NCBI GenBank assembly: GCA_035576005.1
Contig: DATLXH010000179.1
Coordinates: 24,804 to 88,803 of the forward strand
Reading direction: 5' to 3'
DNA length: 64,000 bases
DNA from: DATLXH01 sp035576005
Lineage (GTDB): Bacteria > Acidobacteriota > Thermoanaerobaculia > Gp7-AA8
Positions 1-7,974 of the stretch are shown here, piece after piece. The notes beneath the pieces were generated by a model. The model was not told the DNA's origin. It ran no database searches and saw only the letters and a list, made by a program, of their open reading frames with translations. Each line of letters opens with the position of its first letter. The first letter of the stretch is position 1. The position numbers and the translations under genes were made by a program.

Positions 1-150
1 CCGGCGGGGAGAGGGAAGCGAGCGAAGCGAAGCAGGGAGAGGGGTGGGACAGTCGAGCGATTCTGTAGAAAAGGCGCAGCCTTCGTATCTCTCGCGGCCC
101 CTCTCCCGGTCGCTGACGCGACCACCCTCTCCCCGGCGGGGAGAGGGGAA
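1..150. repeat. CTCTCCC-type palindromic repeat cluster
   Basis: Two blocks of the palindrome CTCTCCCCGGCGGGGAGAG, at about 1-45 and 100-150, lie downstream of the minus-strand transglycosylase gene. The first block includes the spacer gcgagcgaagcgaagcag, which recurs at 31.74 kb (inverted) and 62.69 kb. No open gene is visible here. The stems could act as transcript ends for the gene at 178, but there is no T-tract. Confidence 0.75.
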
Positions 151-177
151 TCGCTCCCTGCGGGAGCGCTTCCACCA

Positions 178-2592
178 CTACGGCTCCGCGCGCATCCCGC
201 CCACTGGGCCCGATTTGTCGTACGTCTCACCGTAACGCTGGTAACTGTTGAGCACCTTGCGCACGTAATGCTTCGTCTCATCGAAGTTGATCGAGGTGAG
301 GAAGTAGTCGTCGCCCGCGGCGGACTGGAGCCGGCTCCACAACGCGACCTGATTTGGTCCCGCGTTGTACGCGGCCGCTGTCCTGTACGTGTTCCCTTCG
401 AAGCGTTCGAGCAGACTCGCGATGTACTTTGCTCCGAGCTGGATGATCACGCGCGGGTCATAGAGGTCATCGGCAGAAAGCTCCATGATTCCAAGGTCAC
501 GACCGACTGAGCGCGCAGTGGTGATGATGAACTGTAGCAACCCCCGTGCTGCAGCCTCAGACTTTGCTCGCGGGTTGAAACGAGATTCTTCACGCATGAT
601 CGAGAGGACGAGGCGAGGATCCGCCTTGTACTTTTTGGAATCTTCGACAATGAAGTCATAGAAATAACGCGGATAGAGCAGCTGCTTGATTGCCGCTGGC
701 AGAAGGTCCGGTACGAAGTCGACCGGCACCGCTTTCATCAGCACTTCAATTGCGTAGATCGATTCTCGTGACGCCGACCCCAGGTTGAGACCCTGCGACT
801 GAGTAAGAGCGGATGACAGCGGGCGGAGAGGATACTTTGCCGCGATCGAATCGGTCGCCTCATCGAACAGTCCCATGGCCATGAGTTGCTCGGTCGTTCC
901 TGATGCCGACGGAAGCGTCGGAAAGGACGCCGGCGTCAAGGTCAGGACAGCGTTGTACGCCGGGATCTGCGCGTAGATCTCGCGAAGGCGCAACAACGCT
1001 CCGGTCGGGTCGGCCGATAGAAGGACGATATCGGTCTGGATCTCACGAGCGGCGTCGAGCTTTTTTGCGGTCAGCAGGGCCGTCACCTCGCGCTGACGCG
1101 AGGTGATCTCGTCACGAATCCTTGCCGCCATTGCAGGCTCTCGGACACGCTGCCGCGCGAAGTAGGCAAAGTGCGTCGGTACATCGGCGCGAAGCACTTT
1201 GAGATAAAGAAGGAAAGCCTCGCGAGGATCGCTCGCCTCGAAAGCCCTCGCTTTCCAGTACTGAATCTCGGAGGGGTCGTACTTGTCGAGGAGGACCTGC
1301 GGAATCGCTTCGAGCTCCCGGCGCGCGTCGGCCTGCCTGCCTGCAGCCACGAGTGAGGTCGCGTAGGCCAGCGACGCCTCCACTACGGCATGCTCGCTCG
1401 GGAAGAGTCGTTTCAATTGAGCGAGGTCGGAAGCGGCGTCCGCCGGACGATTCTGTTTTGCCCGCGTCCTGAGTCGCTGTGTCAACGCCGCAGAGGTAGC
1501 GGGAAACTTCCCCGGGACACCAATCGCCTGTGTCATCGCCTCCTCTGCTCCGCGATCGTTACCGAGCAGCTGCCGGCAGCGTGAGGCATGGAAGAAGAAT
1601 GTGGCTTTCATCCGCGGATCGATAGATCGCTGCGACCCCTGGAGGTAGAGCGCCTCTGCTTCGCGATACTTCTCATTGCCGAAGTGACTGCGGCCGATGG
1701 AGAAGAGGATCTCATCGTGTTTGGCCGGCAGTTTTGGAAGAGCCATCTGGAGAAGAGCGACAGCGCGATCGAAGTGCCTGTGATTGCGCGCAGTCTCCCC
1801 GAGGAGGGCCAGGTCTTCGGGGGAGAGCTTCGACAGGACATCAGCGCGGTCCAGAGTCCGCGCCACGCGGTCTGCCGAGTCGTCCATCGTTCCCGCCCGC
1901 AGAAGCTGCAACCCTCTCGGGATGGCGTCGCCCAATTTCTTCTGGCGCGCGAGCAGTTCAATCGTTCGTGAGTCGAGCTCGCGCCGTCTCGCTGCCGAGG
2001 CAGCAGGATAGATGCGTCCGGACAGAGTCGTTAGAGCCTGCAGATCTCCCTTCGAGGAAAGGTAGTCGAGCTGATGGTCGATCGTTTCGGTGCGGTAGAG
2101 CGACTTTGGATAAAGCGCGATCAATTCCTGACGGTAGCGGGCAGCCTCGGCGAGATCCTTCGCTTCAATCGCAATCTCGGAGCGGTGGAAGAGCGCCAGG
2201 TCGCGAAATGGATTTCCCGCGGCGAGAAAGGGAGTCAGCTTCTCGAGGGCCCCACTGAAGTCTTCGTCCTCCAGCCTGACGCGCGCATGAAGGTACCCCA
2301 GATTCCATTGCTTGTATTGATTGGGGAATTGAGCTTCGATCGCTTCGAGGTCGTCATCGAGCGAGCTCCATTCGTCGGCAGCCGAGAGCTCCATGAAGCG
2401 AGCCGTCCATGTGGCGGGAGGGAGCGACGTAATCGTCGGCCGCGAGGTGGGGCTCGCTGTGACAGCTCGAGGCACGCTGACGACCGGGCGTCGCCGTCGA
2501 GGCTGTCGCGAAGTGACGAAGATCGCTGCCGAAATGAGCAGAATCACGACCAGCGAGACAACTGCGGAAATTACAACGGCTTTACGCTTCAC
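178..2592 (-). CDS. membrane-anchored soluble lytic transglycosylase (Slt family) with TPR region
   Basis: 804 residues. It probably cleaves the MurNAc-GlcNAc bond of peptidoglycan in the periplasm to give 1,6-anhydro ends. Residues about 5-27 form one hydrophobic helix after a KRK start, i.e. a signal anchor. Residues about 60-600 are helical TPR-like repeats, as in the superhelical arm of Slt70. The C-terminal SLT domain (about 640-790) shows the catalytic glutamate in MREESRFNP (about residue 669), GLLQF and AAYNAGPN, all standard for family 23 enzymes. The stop lies just beyond a repeat block. The start ATG overlaps the stop of the upstream minus-strand gene by 4 bases, so the two are translationally coupled. 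Family assignment is firm; the exact substrate preference is not visible. Confidence 0.93.
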   Translation of the reverse strand: MKRKAVVISAVVSLVVILLISAAIFVTSRQPRRRRPVVSVPRAVTASPTSRPTITSLPPATWTARFMELSAADEWSSLDDDLEAIEAQFPNQYKQWNLGYLHARVRLEDEDFSGALEKLTPFLAAGNPFRDLALFHRSEIAIEAKDLAEAARYRQELIALYPKSLYRTETIDHQLDYLSSKGDLQALTTLSGRIYPAASAARRRELDSRTIELLARQKKLGDAIPRGLQLLRAGTMDDSADRVARTLDRADVLSKLSPEDLALLGETARNHRHFDRAVALLQMALPKLPAKHDEILFSIGRSHFGNEKYREAEALYLQGSQRSIDPRMKATFFFHASRCRQLLGNDRGAEEAMTQAIGVPGKFPATSAALTQRLRTRAKQNRPADAASDLAQLKRLFPSEHAVVEASLAYATSLVAAGRQADARRELEAIPQVLLDKYDPSEIQYWKARAFEASDPREAFLLYLKVLRADVPTHFAYFARQRVREPAMAARIRDEITSRQREVTALLTAKKLDAAREIQTDIVLLSADPTGALLRLREIYAQIPAYNAVLTLTPASFPTLPSASGTTEQLMAMGLFDEATDSIAAKYPLRPLSSALTQSQGLNLGSASRESIYAIEVLMKAVPVDFVPDLLPAAIKQLLYPRYFYDFIVEDSKKYKADPRLVLSIMREESRFNPRAKSEAAARGLLQFIITTARSVGRDLGIMELSADDLYDPRVIIQLGAKYIASLLERFEGNTYRTAAAYNAGPNQVALWSRLQSAAGDDYFLTSINFDETKHYVRKVLNSYQRYGETYDKSGPVGGMRAEP

Positions 2593-3059
2593 GGCCGGTC
2601 TTCTTTCGTGAGCGTTCCGGAGATCACGGCGTGAGGCGCCCGTTTGAGAATCTCTTTTCGGGCGATGGCGTAGCCGGTCACGGCATCAACCAGGATTCTC
2701 CGGCCATCGCCGGAGAGAAGAATGAGAATCTTTCTGCGCACTTCCCGTACCTCGACGACCTCGTCCCAGCGGAGCCAGCTGCCGCTCCGTCCTATGAATT
2801 GGAGCCAGCGGTTCTCGTACAAAAGTCCGTCGGGGCTCAGGTAAATGTGATCACCATATTGAAGCAGTGCTGCTGCGATCGTGCCTATTACGAGAAGCAC
2901 AAGTCCGAGAAGGGGAAGGGGACGGATGTTCCCCGCTCCTCTGGCCAGGTAGTCGAAGAGGAATGCAGCCGAGCCGAATGCGGCCGCGCAGGAGATCAGG
3001 CGCGCGATCGGGGTGCGGTCGAATACCAGCGTTTTGTCGGCGAGCTCACTCTCTCCCAC
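2589..3059 (-). CDS. small two-helix membrane protein, PH-like domain
   Basis: 156 residues from a GTG start. Two hydrophobic helices occur at about 18-38 and 47-67, then a beta-rich C-terminal half (YLSPDGLLYENRW... WDEVVEVREVRRKILILL...) that resembles bacterial PH / YdbT-like domains. There is no catalytic motif. It overlaps the downstream transglycosylase gene by 4 bases and is probably in the same operon. I do not recognise a specific family; a membrane accessory role near the cell wall enzyme is inference. Confidence 0.75.
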   Translation of the reverse strand: MGESELADKTLVFDRTPIARLISCAAAFGSAAFLFDYLARGAGNIRPLPLLGLVLLVIGTIAAALLQYGDHIYLSPDGLLYENRWLQFIGRSGSWLRWDEVVEVREVRRKILILLSGDGRRILVDAVTGYAIARKEILKRAPHAVISGTLTKEDRP

Positions 3060-3180
3060 GCTGCAGTTCCTTTCAAGATCCGATCCGGCGATGACCCGGC
3101 GTCTTTTTTCCCTCTCCCCCGCGGGAGAGGCCGCCGCTCTGTCTTACAATGCCCGGCTCTCACAACCTCGGAGCAATCGC

Positions 3181-4932
3181 ATGCGCTGGACTCAATACTT
3201 CCTCAACACTGTCAGAGAAACGCCCGCCGACGCCGATGTCATCAGCCAGAAACTGATGATGCGCGCCGGCATGATCCGGAAGGTCGCGGCCGGGATCTAC
3301 ACCTATCTGCCACTCGGACTCCGCTCGATACGGAAGATGGAGGGGATCGTCCGGGCCGAGATGAATCGTGCGGGCGCAGTCGAGCTGCTCATGCCTGCCA
3401 TCCAGCCGGCCGAGCTCTGGATGGAGTCTGGCCGCTGGCAGCAATATGGGAAAGAGCTCCTGCGGATCCGCGATCGGCACGAGCGCGACTTCGTATTCGG
3501 ACCAACTCACGAGGAAGTCATCACCGACGTCGTGCGCGATTCAATCTCGTCGTACCGGCAGCTCCCGGTCAATCTCTATCAGATCCAGACCAAATTCCGG
3601 GATGAGGTCCGCCCGCGCTTCGGGCTCATGCGCGGGCGCGAGTTCGTCATGAAGGATGCCTATTCGTTTCATGCGTCAAAGGAGTCACTCGACCTCACAT
3701 ACGACCGGATGCGTGATGCCTACACCGCGATCTTCCGCCGCTGTGCGCTGGACCATGTGCCGGTTGAAGCAGACACGGGAAACATCGGTGGCTCTGCTTC
3801 GCACGAGTTCATGGTGCTCGCGCAGTCCGGCGAGGACGCAGTCGTCCGCTGCAAGAGCTGCGGTTACGGAGCGAACCTCGAGAAGGCGACTTCATCGTTC
3901 TTCGATGCCGCACCTTCCGCGGATGGAGATCCTGGCGCGGTCGAGGAGATCGAGACCCCTGGAACCGAGTCGATCGACGACGTTGGCCGCTTTCTCGGGA
4001 TCGTGACGTCGAGCCTGGTGAAGACTCTCGTTTTTGAGACCGAGAAGGGTTCTGTGATGGTGCTCATGCGGGGGGATCGTGCCGCCAATGAAGTCAAGAT
4101 CCGCAATTTCCTCGGCGTTCAGCAACTCGAGATGCTCGGCGACGCAAAGTTCGAAGACGTCGTTGGAGGTCCGATCGGGTACTGTGGCCCGGTCAACGCC
4201 AAGTCGATTCGGATCGTTGCCGACTCATCGCTGCGGTCCATGAAGAGCTGGATTGTAGGAGCCAATAGGAAGGGCGCCCATCTTCGCAACGCCTCGCCGG
4301 GCAGAGATTTCAAGATTTCCGAGTTCGCCGACTTCACGCGTGTGGATGAAGGCGACCCATGCGGTCGCTGTGGCAACCCGCTCGATATTTTTCGAGGAAT
4401 CGAAGTCGGACACATCTTCAAGCTCGGTACGAAGTATTCCACCGCGATGAACTGTGTTTATCTCGACGAGAGCGGCGAACGTCAGCCGATGATCATGGGT
4501 TGCTACGGACTCGGCGTAGGCAGGACCGTTGCGGCAGCGATCGAGCAGAGCCACGACGACAACGGAATCATCTGGCCGATTCCGATCGCTCCATTCGAAG
4601 TTGTTGTGACTTCAGTTGGGAAAGATGAAGCGGTGCTTCGTGCCGCCGAAGAGATTTATCTCAAGCTTCTCTCCGCGAGGATCGACGTTCTTTTCGACGA
4701 TCGCGACGAGCGGCCCGGGGTGAAATTCAAAGATGCCGATCTGATCGGATTCCCCCTTCGTATTACTGTGGGGCAGAAGAGTCTCGCCAACGGTCAGGTC
4801 GAATGGAGCACGCGCAAAGAGGGCGGTCGACAACTTGACACTCCCGAGAATGTGCTGGCACTGGTAGTTAGACAAATCAACGAAGCACGGGCAACCCCGC
4901 CGCCCTCTCCCGAGGGAGAGGGCGGCTCGTGA
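3181..4932 (+). CDS. proS: prolyl-tRNA synthetase
   Basis: 583 residues, close to the roughly 570-residue bacterial type. It charges tRNA-Pro with proline. The ATG at 3181 opens MRWTQYFLNTVRETPADAD, the usual ProS N-terminus. An in-frame extension to 3013 runs through a repeat and was rejected. Class II motifs are visible in FRDEVRPRFGLMRGREFVMKDAYSF, and the middle holds the YbaK-like editing insertion. The C-terminal anticodon-binding domain carries VLFDDRDERPGVKFKDADLIG. The last codons (ATPPPSPEGEGGS) and the stop are encoded by a CTCTCCC-type palindrome, so the natural C-terminus appears to have been overwritten or extended by a repeat. A TACAAT at 3145-3150 could be a -10 box, without a convincing -35. 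Confidence 0.97.
   Translation: MRWTQYFLNTVRETPADADVISQKLMMRAGMIRKVAAGIYTYLPLGLRSIRKMEGIVRAEMNRAGAVELLMPAIQPAELWMESGRWQQYGKELLRIRDRHERDFVFGPTHEEVITDVVRDSISSYRQLPVNLYQIQTKFRDEVRPRFGLMRGREFVMKDAYSFHASKESLDLTYDRMRDAYTAIFRRCALDHVPVEADTGNIGGSASHEFMVLAQSGEDAVVRCKSCGYGANLEKATSSFFDAAPSADGDPGAVEEIETPGTESIDDVGRFLGIVTSSLVKTLVFETEKGSVMVLMRGDRAANEVKIRNFLGVQQLEMLGDAKFEDVVGGPIGYCGPVNAKSIRIVADSSLRSMKSWIVGANRKGAHLRNASPGRDFKISEFADFTRVDEGDPCGRCGNPLDIFRGIEVGHIFKLGTKYSTAMNCVYLDESGERQPMIMGCYGLGVGRTVAAAIEQSHDDNGIIWPIPIAPFEVVVTSVGKDEAVLRAAEEIYLKLLSARIDVLFDDRDERPGVKFKDADLIGFPLRITVGQKSLANGQVEWSTRKEGGRQLDTPENVLALVVRQINEARATPPPSPEGEGGS
4902..4924. repeat. CTCTCCC palindrome inside the 3' end of proS
   Basis: The palindrome ccctctcccgagggagaggg is read in frame as the last residues of ProS. 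The same sequence type ends uvrA at 10.8 kb. Confidence 0.7.
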
Positions 4933-4950
4933 GAGGTGAGGGCGGAAAAT

Positions 4951-5083
4951 GTAGGACAGACACTCTTGTCTGTCGGGCGGATGGAGAACCCTGCCGTTCC
5001 GAGCAACCCTCCGACATCTGATGGTCAAGAGTGTCTGTCCTACACAAGAGTCCGTCCGTGACAGACAAGAGTGTCTGTCCTAC
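4951..5083. repeat. three copies of the GACAGACA palindromic repeat
   Basis: The unit GTAGGACAGACACTCTTGTC (continuing TGTC) occurs at 4951-4974. Inverted copies lie at 5026-5043 (partial) and 5060-5083. The array fills the convergent space between proS and eno. Confidence 0.85.
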
Positions 5084-5113
5084 ACGGAAGAGGGGAGGCC
5101 GGAGGCGTTGGCA

Positions 5114-6409
5114 TCAGCCTTGTGATGTTGCCAGCGTGCGGTAGATCGACTTTCCTGCGAACTGCGCCGCGTCACCGAGCTCTTCTTCAATTCGGAGCAG
5201 CTGGTTGTACTTGGCGACGCGGTCGCTTCGTGAGGCCGAGCCGGTCTTGATCTGTCCCGCGTTCGTCGCCACGGCAAGATCGGCGATGGTGGAATCCTCG
5301 GTTTCTCCGGAACGATGCGAGATCACGCATCGATAACCAGCCCGCCTCGCCATGTCGATCGCGTCGAGGGTCTCGGTCAGCGTCCCGATCTGATTGACTT
5401 TGATCAGGATGGCGTTCGCGATCCCCCGCGCAATTCCTTTCGCGAAGATCTCAGGATTCGTCACGAAAAGATCGTCGCCGACGAGCTGCACCTGTGCGCC
5501 CATCGCTTTGGTCAACCCATCCCAGCCATCCCAGTCGCCCTCCGACATTCCATCCTCGATTGAAATGATCGGGTACTTTGATTTGAGTCCCTGGTAGTAC
5601 TCGATGATCTCGTCGCTCTCGAGGATCCGCTCATCGCCGGCGAGGTTGTACTTGTTGTTCTGGTAGAACTCCGAGGCCGCAACATCGAGCGCGAGATAGA
5701 TCTGTTCGCCTGCGCGGTATCCGCTCTTGTCGATCGCGGTCATGATGAGGTCGAGCGCTTCTGCATTTGACCCCAGGTGTGGCGCGAAGCCGCCCTCGTC
5801 ACCAACAGCGGTTACAAGGCTCTTTGCTTTCAGAATGGACTTGAGGTGGTGAAACGTCTCGACTCCGGCGCGCAGGGCTTCAGAAAAGCTCTCGAAGCCC
5901 GCGGGCACGATCATGAACTCCTGAATGTCGAGGTTGTTGTCGGCGTGGGCTCCTCCGTTGATGACGTTCATCATCGGGACCGGGAGCGTGCGTGCACCGG
6001 GTCCGCCCAGGTACTGGAACAGGGGAAGCGCGGAGGCCTCAGCTGCCGCGCGAGCGACGGCGAGAGAAACGCCCAGCGTTGCGTTGGCGCCGAGGTTCGC
6101 TTTGTTTTCGGTGCCGTCCATCTGCTTCATCAGGAGGTCGATGAGGACCTGCTCGCGCGAGTCCATCCCTTCAATCTCTGCGGCGATGGTTTCGTTGACG
6201 TTCTCGACAGCCTTGCGTACTCCCTTGCCGAGGTATCGGGATTTGTCGCCGTCGCGAAGCTCGAGCGCCTCGCGCGTGCCGGTCGAGGCGCCTGATGGTA
6301 CGGCCGCTCTTCCGAGCGCTCCCGACTCCAGGACGACGTCCACTTCAATGGTTGGATTTCCTCGGGAATCGAGGATCTCGCGAGCGAACACTTCGTCAAT
6401 GTTGAACAT
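5114..6409 (-). CDS. eno: enolase (phosphopyruvate hydratase)
   Basis: 431 residues, normal length. It interconverts 2-phosphoglycerate and phosphoenolpyruvate in glycolysis. The N-terminus has the enolase capping domain (EILDSRGNPTIEVDV, SGASTGTREALELRD). The barrel carries the magnesium ligands in LALDVAASEF, SIEDGM and LVGDDLFVTN, the catalytic lysine in NAILIKVNQIGTLTE and the signature VISHRSGETED. It starts at an ATG with no in-frame alternative close by. It converges with proS across an array of repeats and has no minus-strand neighbour overlapping it, so it is probably monocistronic. Confidence 0.98.
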   Translation of the reverse strand: MFNIDEVFAREILDSRGNPTIEVDVVLESGALGRAAVPSGASTGTREALELRDGDKSRYLGKGVRKAVENVNETIAAEIEGMDSREQVLIDLLMKQMDGTENKANLGANATLGVSLAVARAAAEASALPLFQYLGGPGARTLPVPMMNVINGGAHADNNLDIQEFMIVPAGFESFSEALRAGVETFHHLKSILKAKSLVTAVGDEGGFAPHLGSNAEALDLIMTAIDKSGYRAGEQIYLALDVAASEFYQNNKYNLAGDERILESDEIIEYYQGLKSKYPIISIEDGMSEGDWDGWDGLTKAMGAQVQLVGDDLFVTNPEIFAKGIARGIANAILIKVNQIGTLTETLDAIDMARRAGYRCVISHRSGETEDSTIADLAVATNAGQIKTGSASRSDRVAKYNQLLRIEEELGDAAQFAGKSIYRTLATSQG

Positions 6410-6488
6410 GGGCGCTAGTTTAGGGGAAGACGGGGGGATGGAGAATGGAGAATCGAATCTGACACGGCAGAGCGCAAAGAACGCCGAT

Positions 6489-6588
6489 GTAGGACAGACC
6501 CTTTGTCTGTCCGGCCAACCGTCGTGCGCCTCGCGTTCAGTTCCCTTCTCCGCCGCTTGGCGACGAACGGCTGTGAGACATGCGGGCT
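6489..6588. repeat. GACAGACA unit followed by a partial MITE-like element
   Basis: A diverged GACAGACA unit at 6489-6512 is followed by the right half of the MITE-like element (about 6515-6588, ending CTGTGAGACATGCGGGCT). The end of the element coincides with the stop codon of the next minus-strand gene at 6587-6589. Confidence 0.65.
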
Positions 6589-7600
6589 ACTGGAGTCGGT
6601 TGCGAACTTTCCGAAGAAATCGTTCAAGTCTTCCATCGAGCGCATGGGTCGCGGTTGACGGGGGTGGTTCTTTGTCGGCCTCTGTTCGGGGTGGCCACTC
6701 GCCGGGGTTCAGTATGGGCAGTCCGTTGTAATGCTGCTGCACTGGTTGTTTTGTGCGCACGTCATAGACTTTGCGTGTCTGAAGGCGGCCCAGTCCCGGG
6801 TCTGACAGGAGCGGCGTGTAATAGAGGCAGCCTTCGAAATAGTAGTGCGTGACCTGAGTGTGTCGGGTGCGCGATTCGTCGACGATCGGGCTTCCGCCGT
6901 GGAACAGATTGGCTGCCCAGATGAGGCACTGGCCTCGGCTGACCTTGATCTCTGTCCGGTCGTACTGTTCAGCCTGCATCAGCGCCTCAACGAAGTCTTC
7001 GTAAAGTCCGTAGTTGTCATATTGCTTCTGCTGGAAACTCGCGGCGACTCCGATGTCGTGAAGGTCATAGATCGGCAGATGCTGACTGGCGGGGTAGTAA
7101 TGCAGCGGGCCGTTGCGAGCATCGACATCTTCGAGCGCGACCCAAGCGCCGCACATGAAGCCGTGGGGAATTGAGCTGAAGTGGACGGTATCACTGTGAG
7201 TTCTCTGCTCTGAGCCGACGCGAAAGTTGATGGTCTGAAATGGAACGGGCTCGCGCTGGTAAAGGATTCTGAGGACTTCCAGGATCTTCGGCGCGATGGC
7301 GATCTGGCGGACAGGTTCGAGGAAGGTCCAGCCGTCCTGAATGCGGGTGCGATCTGAGTAGTAGGGCTCGTAGTTGTCGCGGAAGAACGGGGTCATGTCC
7401 CGCACCGCGTCGTCGAGCAGTTCGCCAGGGATCTCGGGATCGATGATCACGTAGCCGTGCTGGGAGAAGTCGCTGACCATCTTCGCCTGCTCGGGAGAGA
7501 GCAGTGCGGTCTTGAGGAGGTTCGCAAAGAAGGGCGAATCGACCCAGGGGCGGTTCGTCGCTTTCGTCTCCGAGGAGTAGCGGCCGACGGCGTTGGACAT
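6587..7600 (-). CDS. phytanoyl-CoA dioxygenase (PhyH) family protein
   Basis: 337 residues from the ATG at 7600 (MSNAVGRYSS). A longer frame to 7837 exists but has low-complexity, non-conserved content. PhyH proteins are Fe(II)/2-oxoglutarate hydroxylases with a jelly-roll fold. The iron-binding HxD is visible in EQRTHSDTVHFS. The distal His lies in NLFHGGSPIVDESRTRHTQ, with a following Arg suited to 2-oxoglutarate. The substrate cannot be read from sequence; members act on lipids, ectoine precursors and natural products. There is no operon partner. The stop codon sits at the end of a repeat half-element. Confidence 0.85.
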   Translation of the reverse strand: MSNAVGRYSSETKATNRPWVDSPFFANLLKTALLSPEQAKMVSDFSQHGYVIIDPEIPGELLDDAVRDMTPFFRDNYEPYYSDRTRIQDGWTFLEPVRQIAIAPKILEVLRILYQREPVPFQTINFRVGSEQRTHSDTVHFSSIPHGFMCGAWVALEDVDARNGPLHYYPASQHLPIYDLHDIGVAASFQQKQYDNYGLYEDFVEALMQAEQYDRTEIKVSRGQCLIWAANLFHGGSPIVDESRTRHTQVTHYYFEGCLYYTPLLSDPGLGRLQTRKVYDVRTKQPVQQHYNGLPILNPGEWPPRTEADKEPPPSTATHALDGRLERFLRKVRNRLQ

Positions 7601-7974
7601 TGCAGTTTTAGGCAACTGGACTTCCGAGGGGTTTATGCCTCCTCCCTGATCACGATATGCGGGAATCCGCGAAAATGTTATCCCGAGCTTCGGGTGGGCT
7701 GGGAGGGGCGAGGGACATCCCAGCGCTGACAAGATGCTGGTCGAGGCGACGTCACAAGCGCACGAACTCACCTTCGGCGTCGAGCTACTTGGCCGTAGCG
7801 CTGGAGCTCGATCGCCTCTCTCAGCCCGCCCACACATGCTCGGATGACATCTCGGAGAAGTCGCGGATTGGTTGGGAAGTAACGATCGCTCTACGCGGCG
7901 TGGAGTGGTGCGTCGCGGGGTGAATAATCGTCGCGAATCTTTGTTCTCTGGTGACTCGGCACAGGAACCCTCAA
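7601..7974. other. intergenic region between the PhyH gene and uvrA
   Basis: 374 bases between divergent genes. No supported gene, no SOS-box-like CTG-N10-CAG pair that I could find near uvrA, and no palindromic repeat. It presumably holds both promoters. Confidence 0.5.

Noticed and set aside
3013..3180. N-terminal extension of proS
   Set aside because: It crosses a CTCTCCC repeat and the ATG at 3181 gives the canonical ProS start.
4951..5083. Possible CRISPR array
   Set aside because: The repeated units are palindromic, in both orientations and irregularly spaced, with no unique spacers of constant length.
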